The notes beneath the pieces are model-generated. The model saw only the letters and a program-made list of their open reading frames with translations. It made no database searches and was not told the DNA's origin. The translations under genes and the position numbers were made by a program. A stretch of DNA of 64,000 bases from Planctomycetaceae bacterium (GTDB lineage Bacteria; Planctomycetota; Planctomycetia; Planctomycetales; Planctomycetaceae): positions 1 to 64,000 of the forward strand of contig JAKFVC010000009.1 in NCBI GenBank assembly GCA_021732415.1, in the 5' to 3' direction. This document shows, piece by piece, positions 16,317-24,488 of this stretch. Each line of letters starts with the position of its first letter. Position 1 is the stretch's first letter.

Positions 16317-17414
16317 ATGAACGAGGCCTACCACCGAGCACTCGTGTCAGGGGAGTCGAAGGGTCTGCGGCCGACCTTGATGCGGCTTGGCTTGAGCGGT
16401 CTCGCCGTTGGTTATGGTCTGGCCATGCGACTGCGTTCGCTGGGCTACGCCTGGGGTTGGCTCGAGACCCAACATGTCGCGGTCCCGGTCATCAGTTTGG
16501 GAAACATCACCACCGGGGGAACGGGAAAGACCCCGTTCGCGGCATTTATTGCCCAGTGGTTTCGCGAACGTGAGGTCCGCGTCGCCTTCTTAAGCCGCGG
16601 CTACGGTGCGGACCCAGGAGCAGTAAACGATGAGGCTCTGGTCCTCAATCTGCTCTGCCCCGATGTCCCCCATCTGCAGAACCCCGACCGAGTGGCCTCG
16701 GCACGCATTGCGATGGAGGAGCTCGAGAGTCAGTTGTTGATTCTGGATGACGGCTTCCAGCACCGCCGACTGGGCCGCGATTTGGATGTCGTGCTGATCG
16801 ATGCCACCAATCCCTGGGGTTATGGAGCGTTGCTGCCGCGAGGTTTGTTGCGCGAACCACTCAGCGCACTGCATCGGGCCGGTCTGGTGGTGCTGACCCG
16901 GGTCGATGGTATCTCCGAGGAGCAACTCGAACAGATTCGGCAACGATTGAAAACCGTACGTGGCACGGCGGAATGTGTTGAGACCAGTTTTCCCGTGCGG
17001 CGCCTAGTGAACTCACAAGGGGAAACGGCCGAGTGGTCGACTCTCCTCCCCGGTCAGGTGGCGGCGTTTTGTGGGATCGGCAATCCGACGGCCTTTCAAA
17101 GCTTGCTGGCCCGACGCGGCCTGCCGCTGGCTGCAGACCGGTTCCGCGTCTTTCCCGATCATCATCGCTATTCGCGCGAGGATGTGTACGCCCTCCGCGA
17201 CTGGGCGGACAAGTTAGGCTCGCCGGTGATCCTGACGACGCAAAAGGACCTCGTGAAGCTGGACGTCCCGCGACTGAACCAGTCCCCTCTGTGGGCCGTG
17301 GAAATCGGCACCGAGATTCACGCGGGCCAGGAATTGCTGGAGAAGTACCTCACGGAAGTTTTGCAACGCGTACCGTGGGACGGGTCTCCAGGCCCGTCCG
17401 TCTCCATGGAGTAG
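16317..17414 (+). CDS. lpxK: Tetraacyldisaccharide 4'-kinase (lipid A)
   Basis: Protein of 365 residues from the ATG at 16317 (MNEAYHRALVSG); the upstream in-frame codons belong to a repeat arm and are not used. LpxK phosphorylates the lipid A disaccharide at the 4' position at the inner membrane. The hallmarks are Walker A NITTGGTGKTPFA (about 63-75), SRGYGAD, and the LpxK-specific DDGFQHRRL (about 144-152). The last 11 or so residues (VPWDGSPGPSVSME) are encoded by the 27-base dispersed repeat at 17374, so the natural C-terminus has been replaced or extended by repeat sequence. This supports a lipid-A-containing outer membrane. Confidence 0.93.
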   Translation: MNEAYHRALVSGESKGLRPTLMRLGLSGLAVGYGLAMRLRSLGYAWGWLETQHVAVPVISLGNITTGGTGKTPFAAFIAQWFREREVRVAFLSRGYGADPGAVNDEALVLNLLCPDVPHLQNPDRVASARIAMEELESQLLILDDGFQHRRLGRDLDVVLIDATNPWGYGALLPRGLLREPLSALHRAGLVVLTRVDGISEEQLEQIRQRLKTVRGTAECVETSFPVRRLVNSQGETAEWSTLLPGQVAAFCGIGNPTAFQSLLARRGLPLAADRFRVFPDHHRYSREDVYALRDWADKLGSPVILTTQKDLVKLDVPRLNQSPLWAVEIGTEIHAGQELLEKYLTEVLQRVPWDGSPGPSVSME

Positions 17415-17514
17415 CGGAATCTCGTAAGAGTTCCGCCGCATGGGGACAAACGTAAGAATTCTTACGAATTCTTCTACACCCTGGGGACGGACGGGCCTGG
17501 AGACCCGTCCCACG
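17374..17514. repeat. Inverted pair of the GGGACGGGTC repeat overlapping the lpxK end
   Basis: The copy at 17374-17400 lies inside the end of lpxK and is exactly complementary to the copy at 17488-17514. Between them are a GTAGCGGAATCTCGTAAGAG half-element (17411-17436), seen again at 24274, and the perfect palindrome GTAAGAATTCTTAC (17451-17464). The Uma2-like gene follows at 17608. Confidence 0.9.
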
Positions 17515-17607
17515 ATACGCCGTGAGGATCGTCTCTTGCGGTTCCGTCGAGTACCATAGGGCCGAATCGTTGGACCGCATCTCTTCGCCCTTAATTTCAC
17601 GTGCTCT

Positions 17608-18198
17608 ATGTCATCACCCCCAATTCACACGGCTGAAGAATACGCCGAGCATAAGCTCGATCTGCCCGAGGGGGGCCGCTGGACCGAACTGGTCGCCGGG
17701 GAGATTGTGACCCTGGAGCCTCCGGACGAAGAGCACGGGAATGTCGTCCGGAATCTGATGCTGGCGTTTTCCAGGTTTGCACATAAGACTCAGCAGGGTT
17801 ATGCCTGTTTTGAGATCGGCCTGGTCACCAAGCGTAATCCGGATACGGTCCGCTGCCCCCCCGCCAGCTATTTCACGACGGGTGCTCCGTTTGCTGAAGT
17901 CGACAATCTGATCGCTCGCACGAAGCCTGCAGTCGTCGTCGAGATCGCGTCAACGAACGATCGTCGCCGGCAGATCGAGGACTGCATTCTCGAGTATCAG
18001 GAGTGGGGTGTTCCTCTCGTCTGGGTCGTGGATCCGCATGAGAAGAAGGTTCACACGTTCCAGGTGAATCGCTCGGCTTTGCACTTCTCGCAACATCAGG
18101 TGCTTTACGGCAGTTCGATTTTAGACGGCTTCGAGTGCCCGGTGGGAGATTTGTTTGAGTTGCCACCGTGGTGGAACGCGAAGGTCGGGGCCCCGTAG
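17608..18198 (+). CDS. Uma2-like (DUF820) protein, catalytic Asp possibly missing
   Basis: Protein of 196 residues with the Uma2 layout: an N-terminal WTELVAGEIV, a histidine region EEHGNVVRNL, the nuclease core strand TVRCPPASYF (about 90-99), then VVVEIASTND and the end GVPLVWVVDPHEKKV. Uma2/DUF820 proteins have a restriction-endonuclease-like fold. The family usually has a P-D pair in the core strand (PDVAF type); here the equivalent reads PPAS, so the metal-binding Asp seems to be replaced. It may be inactive or use another residue. Uma2 genes are numerous in cyanobacteria and planctomycetes, with unknown function. Confidence 0.8.
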   Translation: MSSPPIHTAEEYAEHKLDLPEGGRWTELVAGEIVTLEPPDEEHGNVVRNLMLAFSRFAHKTQQGYACFEIGLVTKRNPDTVRCPPASYFTTGAPFAEVDNLIARTKPAVVVEIASTNDRRRQIEDCILEYQEWGVPLVWVVDPHEKKVHTFQVNRSALHFSQHQVLYGSSILDGFECPVGDLFELPPWWNAKVGAP

Positions 18199-18208
18199 CG
18201 CGACTCGC

Positions 18209-18266
18209 CCCCGTGGCCGACGCTGCCAGCGTCGGAGTTCAGACGCTGGCAGCGTCTGCCACGGGG
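18209..18266. repeat. Inverted repeat, CCCCGTGGCCGACGCTGCC
   Basis: The left arm CCCCGTGGCCGACGCTGCCA and five more bases (18209-18233) pairs with the right arm GACGCTGGCAGCGTCTGCCA and five more (18242-18266), with an eight-base loop. It lies directly downstream of the Uma2-like gene and could terminate transcription. Confidence 0.8.
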
Positions 18267-18330
18267 CCTGTTTTCTGTGATTCGCGACAACGGATTGTCA
18301 ATCCGCTCTAATACCGCTACCCAAAAATCA

Positions 18331-18350
18331 CCCGACTCAGCGAGTCGGGC
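18331..18350. repeat. Small hairpin CCCGACTCAGCGAGTCGGGC
   Basis: Near-perfect hairpin, one of a family whose core is CCCGACTC/GAGTCGGG. Others are at 22803-22820, 26219-26275, 34268-34325 and 63078-63215. It lies just before the start of the Nramp-like gene. Confidence 0.75.
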
Positions 18351-18386
18351 TACGTTCCGCTTGCTTGCCCATAAGGATGCCTCACC

Positions 18387-20135
18387 TTGTCGCAGCCACC
18401 TCCGGAATCGGTCGAAGAACTCGTTCCCGATAGTGTCATTCCGCATAAAACTTTGCCGCCGCTGCGGTATCGCGATTTACCCGAAGCTCCCCATTGGCGA
18501 AAACTGGTCGGGCCGAGCATCATCCTGGCGGGGCTGGCTCTCGGGTCGGGCGAGTTCGTCTTCTGGCCGTATGTGACTTACCGGTCCGGCTTCGTTTTCT
18601 TCTGGGCCTGTATGCTCGGCGTGCTGACCCAGTTCTTCATGAACCTGGAGATCGAACGCTGGACGCTGGCAACCGGCGAAAGTGCCATTACGGGCTTCTG
18701 CCGTCTCAGTCGGCACTGGGCCTGGGTGATGTTGACCATGAACGTCGTCCCCTGGATCTGGCCCGGCTGGGCGATGGGGGCCAGTACCTTGCTGAGCTGG
18801 ACGCTGTTCGGGGCCGACATCCAGCCGCAGAAGGCGACCGCGCCGTTGACTCAGATGACGGCCACGATTCCCGCTGAGCTCCAATCGCAGCTCAGTTTCG
18901 ATGCGGCGGGAAAACAGCTCGTGTGGATGGGAGCACAAACCGCGGAGCAAGTCGCAGAATTGAAAGCTCTCGACAGCGCGCCTGAGTTTCAACAAGCCGT
19001 CGCGACGATCTCTGCGAAGGTCCGCAAGACCGGGGGCTTGAAGCATGACGCGTTGTACGTCCCCTGGTTTGCCATCGCGACGCTGTTGCTGGTCGGGATC
19101 GTGCTGACCAGCAGCCCGGTCGTCTATAACACGGTCGAGGCCCTGCAGTCGTACCTCGTCCTGCTGATCTTCGTCATCGCGATCACATTGGGCATCTTGA
19201 TCATCAAGCCGTACGCTGTCTGGGCAATGGTCACAGGCATCATGAATATCGGTGGATTACCCCCGGCGGACAGCGGTCTGGAATTCATGGCCCTGCTGGG
19301 AGCTCTTGCCTTCGCCGGAGCGGGCGGGACGATGAATCTCGGGCAGAGCAATTTCATCCGCGATAAGGGCTACGGGATGGGCAAATACATCGGCCGCATC
19401 ACGAGTCCCCTGACCGGTAATGAAGAACCGATCGCAGATGTCGGGTTCCACTTTCATCACACACCGGAAAACATGCGTCGCTGGCGAGACTGGTGGCGGG
19501 CGGCCAACATCGAACATTTTTTCAGCTTCTACCTGACCTGCGTGGTCTCGCTGATGTTGCTGGCGTTGATCTCCTACTCGCTGTTTTACGGACCCGACGG
19601 CCAGCTGTTGCCCGGTATGGAGCGGTTTGGCAGCGGTTTGGATTTCATCTGGGGCGAAGCGAATCTGGTGCAGAGCAAGTTCTCGATCCCGTGGGTTGGC
19701 AGTGCCTTCCGGCTGCTGTTTTTCGCGATGGGCATGGCCCTGCTGTTCACGACGGAATTGGGCGTCCTGGACGCCGCAGCCCGGATTTCGGCTGACATCA
19801 TCAAGATCAATGTCCTGCGAGAAAATCCCCGCTGGACACTCGCCCGGCTGTACTTTGTCATCCTGTGGACCGAGATCATTCTCAGCGTGGTGATCCTCGC
19901 CGTCGGATTCTCCGAGCCGCTCTTTCTCCTGAAGATGTCGGCCGCGCTGAACGGCATGGTAATGTGCATTTACGGCATGTTGCTGCTCTATCTGAACCTG
20001 AAAATCATGCCCCGCTCGCTGGCGATCACGCCCCTGCGCTTCATCGCGATGGTCTGGGCCTGTGCCTTCTTCGGCTATTTCAGCCTGCAAGCGATCCAAC
20101 TCGAGGTCTGGCCCATGATCAAGAGCTGGTTCTGA
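18387..20135 (+). CDS. Nramp-related membrane transporter, divergent
   Basis: Protein of 582 residues, about 11-12 hydrophobic segments. I chose the TTG at 18387 because an AAGGA motif lies nine to ten bases ahead; the ATG at 18377 is in another frame. The first membrane segment (LVGPSIILAGLALGSGEFVFWPY, about 40-62) and the segment near GAGGTMNLGQSNFIRDKGYG (about 310-330) resemble TM1 and TM6 of Nramp/SLC11 proteins. The metal-binding DPGN of TM1 is not present; GSGEF stands at that place. The ion transported is therefore unknown. A hydrophilic stretch at about 150-210 (between membrane segments) is unusually long. Similar proteins are common in planctomycetes by my recollection. Confidence 0.65.
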   Translation: MSQPPPESVEELVPDSVIPHKTLPPLRYRDLPEAPHWRKLVGPSIILAGLALGSGEFVFWPYVTYRSGFVFFWACMLGVLTQFFMNLEIERWTLATGESAITGFCRLSRHWAWVMLTMNVVPWIWPGWAMGASTLLSWTLFGADIQPQKATAPLTQMTATIPAELQSQLSFDAAGKQLVWMGAQTAEQVAELKALDSAPEFQQAVATISAKVRKTGGLKHDALYVPWFAIATLLLVGIVLTSSPVVYNTVEALQSYLVLLIFVIAITLGILIIKPYAVWAMVTGIMNIGGLPPADSGLEFMALLGALAFAGAGGTMNLGQSNFIRDKGYGMGKYIGRITSPLTGNEEPIADVGFHFHHTPENMRRWRDWWRAANIEHFFSFYLTCVVSLMLLALISYSLFYGPDGQLLPGMERFGSGLDFIWGEANLVQSKFSIPWVGSAFRLLFFAMGMALLFTTELGVLDAAARISADIIKINVLRENPRWTLARLYFVILWTEIILSVVILAVGFSEPLFLLKMSAALNGMVMCIYGMLLLYLNLKIMPRSLAITPLRFIAMVWACAFFGYFSLQAIQLEVWPMIKSWF

Positions 20136-20158
20136 GACGAATGACGAAATCAGGATTT

Positions 20159-20265
20159 TGAACCACGAATGACTCGAATGACACGAATTTGGCAACGGGA
20201 GATTGTTTCCTTCGGATGCAGTCTTAGGTATTTAGATTCGTGTCATTTGTGTGATTTGTGGTTCA
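20159..20265. repeat. Inverted repeat built from ACACGAATGAC units
   Basis: The left arm (20159-20190) begins TGAACCACGAATGACTCGAA and the right arm (20233-20265) ends ATTTGTGTGATTTGTGGTTCA. It is made of ACGAATGAC-like units, with a 42-base loop. It lies between the Nramp-like gene and the small ORF at 20383. Nothing else is visible in this 247-base gap. Confidence 0.75.
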
Positions 20266-20382
20266 CACTCTCCTATTTTGCCAGCCGATGTTTCGTTAGC
20301 TCTTTTTGTCATTCGCCATTCCTCCCACCACTTGCGGTATAATGGATAATTGACGTCCGTCAGTCCTATTGCGAACTCCACC

Positions 20383-20685
20383 ATGCACATCACCGTCCAA
20401 GCCGTGAATCGACCTGAAGTTCCTGCGTTGAAGTTGTCACCGCGGTTTCGGCACGATGTCACCTACTTCGCGTCGCACCCCACCGATCTCGGGCGGCCGG
20501 CGCTCCCGCAGGGGGAATACTACATCATTCTGGAAGAGGCTCGCGTTACCCTGGATGACGGCGTGTTTCGGATCGTCTCGCCGCTGGACAGCGATAACCG
20601 CACGGAACTGGAAATCACCGAGGAGCAGGAAGACTGGCTCAAGTGGATCGTTGAGCATCAGGTCGAGCATATTCGTCTGTCATAA
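20383..20685 (+). CDS. Conserved-looking small hypothetical protein
   Basis: Protein of 100 residues from the ATG at 20383 (MHITVQAVNRPE). It is hydrophilic and balanced in charge, with no signal peptide, membrane segment or recognised domain. The ending EEQEDWLKWIVEHQVEHIRL is a likely amphipathic helix. Codon use looks like that of neighbouring genes, which is why I accept it. I do not recognise the family. Confidence 0.65.
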   Translation: MHITVQAVNRPEVPALKLSPRFRHDVTYFASHPTDLGRPALPQGEYYIILEEARVTLDDGVFRIVSPLDSDNRTELEITEEQEDWLKWIVEHQVEHIRLS

Positions 20686-20722
20686 GCGGAATGGTGCTTT
20701 AACAACGAATTGGCGCGGATGG

Positions 20723-20825
20723 GGAGTGTGAGAGTACCAGTGTGTGAGGGTGTCAGAGTACAGAAATGCCCCATCGAATTCGGGTTCCGTCTTACTCCGT
20801 CACTCTCTTACCCTCATACTCTCAA
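20723..20825. repeat. Inverted repeat built from GTGAGAGT/TACTCTCAC units
   Basis: The left arm (20723-20762) begins GAGTGTGAGAGTACCAGTGT and the right arm (20787-20825) ends CCCTCATACTCTCAAA. Both consist of short G/A- and C/T-rich units of about 8-10 bases, pairing imperfectly. It is another member of the intergenic hairpin class. Confidence 0.65.
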
Positions 20826-21277
20826 ACGCCTTCTGTTGCGCGATCATTGAATGAAACCGGCGGCTAGCGCCGTGCCGCTCACGATACAGGAACTGGACGA
20901 ATTCTGAACGCCTCCGCATTTCCCCCCTCGATCACGCACTCTTCTCGTTGCAGGTCCCAAAAAACTGACCGCCGACCGACCGCCGCGCCGAACTCTTAAC
21001 GAGCACCCTGGTGACATTCGTCTTCCTCGGTCAACGAAAACACACGGTTTCCGTAGATAATTCGCAATCGCTGTGACCGGATTTCGAGGCAAACTCGGTT
21101 GGCATAGATTGTGCTTCTCTAATCGTTAGCCTGAGCTCTCCAACAAATTGCCGCCACGGTCGAGTTCGAAGTCTGAATGATCAACTCGAATTGCGATGTC
21201 GTACAAGATCCCATGCATCGTCGAAGCGCTAACTCGAGGCCGTGACACAATTTGAATTTCTCACAGAGGGGTGTGCC
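20826..21277. other. Gene-free stretch
   Basis: About 450 bases between the hairpin and the Cys-rich ORF. A minus-strand 82-codon open frame (20844-21092) has no recognisable features and atypical composition. I see no RNA gene. A promoter for the next gene is expected but not recognisable. Confidence 0.4.
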
Positions 21278-21547
21278 ATGAGCATTGCCGAAACGACTCC
21301 TGAAAACGAACTCGAACTCGTCGATTTGCGTCGTTTTTCGCACAATTGTTGTGGTTGCACTTACCTCGGACAATGGCGCGAATACGACCTGTATTACTGC
21401 GAAGACTGTTGCTTCGTGCCCTCGGTCGTCGCCCGTTGGGGAAATGACCGCGCCGACTATGTCAGCGGCTTGGACGAAGTCACTCAGAGCGTAACGCCAC
21501 ATCTGCGTGAGGCAAAACGCCGCGCTGAGGCGATGGGGTTGATCTAA
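21278..21547 (+). CDS. Small cysteine-rich protein (putative zinc ribbon)
   Basis: Protein of 89 residues; the ATG at 21278 follows an AGAGGGG site, better than the in-frame earlier codons. Two cysteine groups, HNCCGCTYLG (about 23-32) and YYCEDCCFVPS (about 39-49), could form one four-Cys zinc site. The rest is hydrophilic and ends in a helix. No signal peptide. I do not recognise the family. A DNA-, RNA- or protein-binding adaptor is possible, but this is a guess. Confidence 0.65.
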   Translation: MSIAETTPENELELVDLRRFSHNCCGCTYLGQWREYDLYYCEDCCFVPSVVARWGNDRADYVSGLDEVTQSVTPHLREAKRRAEAMGLI

Positions 21548-21562
21548 AATCCAGGATCGGAT

Positions 21563-21656
21563 TTTGACAGAAAAATGGAACGACAGAAAAATGAAGTTGT
21601 GAAGGGACGAGATCCCCACTCGTTTATTTTTCTGTCGTCCCATCTTTCTGTCAAAA
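21563..21656. repeat. Inverted repeat built from GACAGAAAAATGG units
   Basis: The left arm is TTTGACAGAAAAATGGAACG and ten more bases (21563-21592). The right arm, ending TCTTTCTGTCAAAA, is at 21626-21656. It lies between two convergent genes, so it is placed as a bidirectional terminator. Confidence 0.75.
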
Positions 21657-21698
21657 AACCATTTGAATAGTCAACGTCCGAAGTTTGAATGTCCGCGC

Positions 21699-22475
21699 TC
21701 AATCGAGCATGTTTGGCGGCATCATTTCGAAGTGACCAACTTTCAACTGGCCACCTTCTTCGACGAGCACAAACTTGAGATTCAGGTAAGGCAGCGATTC
21801 TTCAATCGTCTCTTTCGTCTCCTGATTCACTTGTCCGGACAAGATCTGCTCGGGAGTGACGTTCTCCAGGTCCTTCGCGATCGCTTCCGCCCACGCCCGG
21901 CTCTTCTGGCAGGTCAGTGCGCCGCGCAGGCTGGCCTTGCGAATGTTCGCGGGGATCTCGGCCGGCATCGCGCCGATCGCGAAGACCGCCGACAATTTGT
22001 CCCCCTGGCCCGACAACACTTTGGGGTCGATTTCGAAGACCGAAATGTGCTGAATGGACTCGGGCACGCCCAATTCGGCTTCGCTCTTGCCCATCCATTC
22101 GATGAATTGCTCACGCGTCACATTTTCGAGCGGGGCGCCAAACGAGGTGTCCGTCACGACGCTGGGAGTAAACTGCCCAGACATCATCTTGGCCTTGGCA
22201 TGGGAGCTGAGTTGATCGTAGGCCGCACCGTAGTTGCGACTTGCCACAGCGGTCAAGAAGGGCCGTGCCGGCTCCAGATAAGGACGTTCGCCGGGTTCCG
22301 CTTCAGCCGCCGCAGCCGCAATGGGATCATTGGCAGGAGCATTGGGGACAGAAGTCGCCGCGGCACCGGTTGCTGCGCCTCCCCCCGCAGGCTGGGGCTT
22401 TGCGCCGCCGCAGCCCGGTACAATTATCAGCGCAAGTGTGGCGACGATGAGCGAACAAACAGAGCGGTGGAGCAT
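21699..22475 (-). CDS. Lipoprotein of unknown function
   Basis: Protein of 258 residues. The ATG at 22475 gives a lipoprotein signal, VATLALIIVPGCGGAKPQ, with the lipobox Cys; the upstream in-frame ATG lacks a sensible signal. After a long Ala/Gly/Pro-rich linker, a globular part begins around residue 65 (ERPYLEPARPFLTAVASRNYGAAYDQLSSHAK), resembling the DUF4864/NTF2-like region seen in exported proteins, but I would not name it further. It is likely membrane-anchored and periplasmic. It is divergent from the PQQ-propeller gene at 22925. Confidence 0.7.
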   Translation of the reverse strand: MLHRSVCSLIVATLALIIVPGCGGAKPQPAGGGAATGAAATSVPNAPANDPIAAAAAEAEPGERPYLEPARPFLTAVASRNYGAAYDQLSSHAKAKMMSGQFTPSVVTDTSFGAPLENVTREQFIEWMGKSEAELGVPESIQHISVFEIDPKVLSGQGDKLSAVFAIGAMPAEIPANIRKASLRGALTCQKSRAWAEAIAKDLENVTPEQILSGQVNQETKETIEESLPYLNLKFVLVEEGGQLKVGHFEMMPPNMLD

Positions 22476-22545
22476 GGGTCGACCTGGGATGTAAGAGCGT
22501 GCAAAACTCAGCATCTGAAACGTTCTGCAGCCTGCTCAGAGCATG

Positions 22546-22685
22546 TTTTTGGGAGGGCGAGGCTCCCGCCGAGCCTAGTACGACCGCAGGTCGGCGTCCG
22601 CCGGAGGCTGTTTTGATGCCTCCGGCGGACGCCGAGCTAAAGCTCGTCTTAGGCTCGGCGGGAGCCTCGCCCTCCCATCTCAAAA
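22546..22685. repeat. Long inverted repeat, GGGAGGGCGAGGCTCCCGCC family
   Basis: This is the longest stem of the window: about 65-70 bases per side, with a short loop near 22613. The left side begins TTTTTGGGAGGGCGAGGCTC and the right ends GAGCCTCGCCCTCCC. A shorter relative occurs at 53888-53972. It lies in the divergent gap between the lipoprotein and PQQ-propeller genes, which also holds a GACTCTCCGAGTC hairpin at 22803-22820. The remaining bases show nothing I recognise. Confidence 0.9.
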
Positions 22686-22802
22686 ACGCTTTCAGTCGCC
22701 GTCTGGACAACGACTGGAAGCTGCCGCTTGAACGTAGAGACACCTGGCCCACCGCGATTGATTTTAGAGCGGCCCCGAGGTCGACACAAGCACGTATGTA
22801 AC

Positions 22803-22820
22803 CTGACTCTCCGAGTCGGG
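22803..22820. repeat. Small hairpin of the CCCGACTC family
   Basis: CTGACTCTCCGAGTCGGG, followed by CTACG, matches the family core described at 18331. It is about 100 bases before the start of the PQQ-propeller gene. Confidence 0.6.
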
Positions 22821-22924
22821 CTACGTCTTGCATTGCGAATCACACGTTGGCGACGTACACAGTGTTCCCGGCTTGAAAATGAGACTACAATTCGTCTGGA
22901 CTTCAGCATGAAACGAGGCAGACG

Positions 22925-24235
22925 ATGAACTTGTTGCAGACTCGCTTAGGCCGGGCTGGTGCCTTGGCTCTGATGTTACCCTTCCTCGTGTCGATCGTGT
23001 CTGGTGCTGATTGGCCGCAATATCGCGGACCGAACCGGGACGACATCTCCCTGGAAAAAGACCTGCTGCAAGCGTGGCCCCAATCCGGACCGAAGCTGCT
23101 GTGGACTTTCGAGGATGCCGGGCGCGGCTATTCGGGACCCGCGATCGTCGAAGACCGGCTGTACACGCTCGGAGATCGTGGCGAGGATTGTTTTCTCATC
23201 GCGCTCGATTTGCCGCAGTCGCCCGAGATGAAGCCGAGCGAAGCGTGGGCCTTGCGCCTCGGCCCGAAATTCGACTTTCAAGGGAACTCATGGAGTGCCG
23301 GCCCCAGCGCGACGCCGACGATCGATGGCGATCGGGTATTCGCACTCAGCGGCAACGGCGACCTGGTCTGCGCTGCCGTCGATGGCCGTGAGGTCTGGCG
23401 TAAGGCGTTACCAGCCGACATGGACGCGGAGATCAATCCGATCGGTGGCGGTCCGAAGAAGCTGGGTTGGGGCTTCACTTGGTCTCCGCTCGTCGATGGC
23501 GAGCGATTGATCTGCACTCCCGGCGGTCCGAAGGGCACCGTCGCCGCGCTCGACAAGCAGACCGGCGCGATTGTGTGGCGCTGCACGGCAGCCACCGATC
23601 AAGCAGCCTACACCTCACCCATGCTGGCCATCATCGACGGGGTGCGGCAATACGTCGTGCTGACGAATCAGAGTTTGCTGGGCGTGGCGGCCGATGACGG
23701 TCGGCTCCTGTGGAACCATCCCCAGCGCTGGGGTACCGAAGTCGTCAATTCGCCCATGATTCGCGAGAACCGGATCTTCGTGACCGTCGGCGCGGGTGGC
23801 GGGTGTGAACTGATCGAAGCGACGCGCCGGGCCGACAAGTTCGAAGTGGCTTCGCTCTATGCGAACAAGAAGTTTGCCAATCACCACGGTAATCTCGCGC
23901 TGTTGGGCGACAAACTCTATGGCAACTCCCAGGGGACTGGCTGGACGTGTCTCGCCATGGATACGGGCGAAATCATCTCGTCGAATCGAATGATCGGCAG
24001 TGGCGCATTGACATATGCCGACGGTCGATTCTACCTGTTCCTGGAAGGGGACGGCACAACGCTGTTGCTCGATCAAACAGAGAAAGCGGTGGCCGAAGTC
24101 GGACGCTTACCGCTGCCACAAGAGAGCAAGCTGCGCAAGCCCAGCGGCCGATTCTGGACGCCTCCGGTCGTCAGCAATGGTCGACTCTACTTGCGCGACC
24201 AGAACCTGCTGTTCTGCTATGACGTGCGGCGCTAA
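22925..24235 (+). CDS. Secreted PQQ-type beta-propeller protein
   Basis: Protein of 436 residues. It has a signal peptide ending near VSIVSGADWPQYRGPNRD; the WPQYRGPNRD motif is typical of planctomycete outer-membrane-assembly-lipoprotein-like (PQQ/BamB-like) propellers. Repeats of a blade motif follow, such as GDLVCAAVDGREVW, GTVAALDKQTGAIVW and DDGRLLWNHPQRWG, at roughly 60-residue intervals. It probably forms an eight- or seven-bladed propeller in the periplasm. No PQQ-enzyme active-site residues were identified, so it need not bind PQQ. Function unknown. Confidence 0.85.
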   Translation: MNLLQTRLGRAGALALMLPFLVSIVSGADWPQYRGPNRDDISLEKDLLQAWPQSGPKLLWTFEDAGRGYSGPAIVEDRLYTLGDRGEDCFLIALDLPQSPEMKPSEAWALRLGPKFDFQGNSWSAGPSATPTIDGDRVFALSGNGDLVCAAVDGREVWRKALPADMDAEINPIGGGPKKLGWGFTWSPLVDGERLICTPGGPKGTVAALDKQTGAIVWRCTAATDQAAYTSPMLAIIDGVRQYVVLTNQSLLGVAADDGRLLWNHPQRWGTEVVNSPMIRENRIFVTVGAGGGCELIEATRRADKFEVASLYANKKFANHHGNLALLGDKLYGNSQGTGWTCLAMDTGEIISSNRMIGSGALTYADGRFYLFLEGDGTTLLLDQTEKAVAEVGRLPLPQESKLRKPSGRFWTPPVVSNGRLYLRDQNLLFCYDVRR

Positions 24236-24273
24236 TGCACTCCTTGACGAGCTAGAGCGTTTCCAAGATTGGT

Positions 24274-24346
24274 GTAGCGGAATCTCGTAAGAGTTCCGCC
24301 CCCAAAGTCTGGAGACTATCGCGGAACTCTCACGAGATTCCGCTAC
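24274..24346. repeat. Inverted repeat GTAGCGGAATCTCGTAAGAG
   Basis: The left arm (24274-24300) and right arm GCGGAACTCTCACGAGATTC plus CGCTAC (24321-24346) pair with one or two mismatches. A single half of this element occurs at 17411-17436. It lies between convergent genes. Confidence 0.8.
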
Positions 24347-24488
24347 AGAGATTCTGGAACTGCTCTAATTCGTCATGCTGAAAAACCTCACGTTGGGACT
24401 GTATTGAAAGCGGATCTGAAGGTGACCAGGCGCGCAACGTGAGGACCGCAACGGCTGAACTGTATTCGCGGGACCGGTGGACGGCCAG

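Noticed and set aside
20844-21092. Minus-strand 82-codon frame
   Set aside because: No domain, no ribosome-binding site that I can see, and arginine-rich composition.
21119-21643. Minus-strand frame of 174 codons
   Set aside because: It is antisense to the Cys-rich ORF and crosses the 21563-21656 hairpin.
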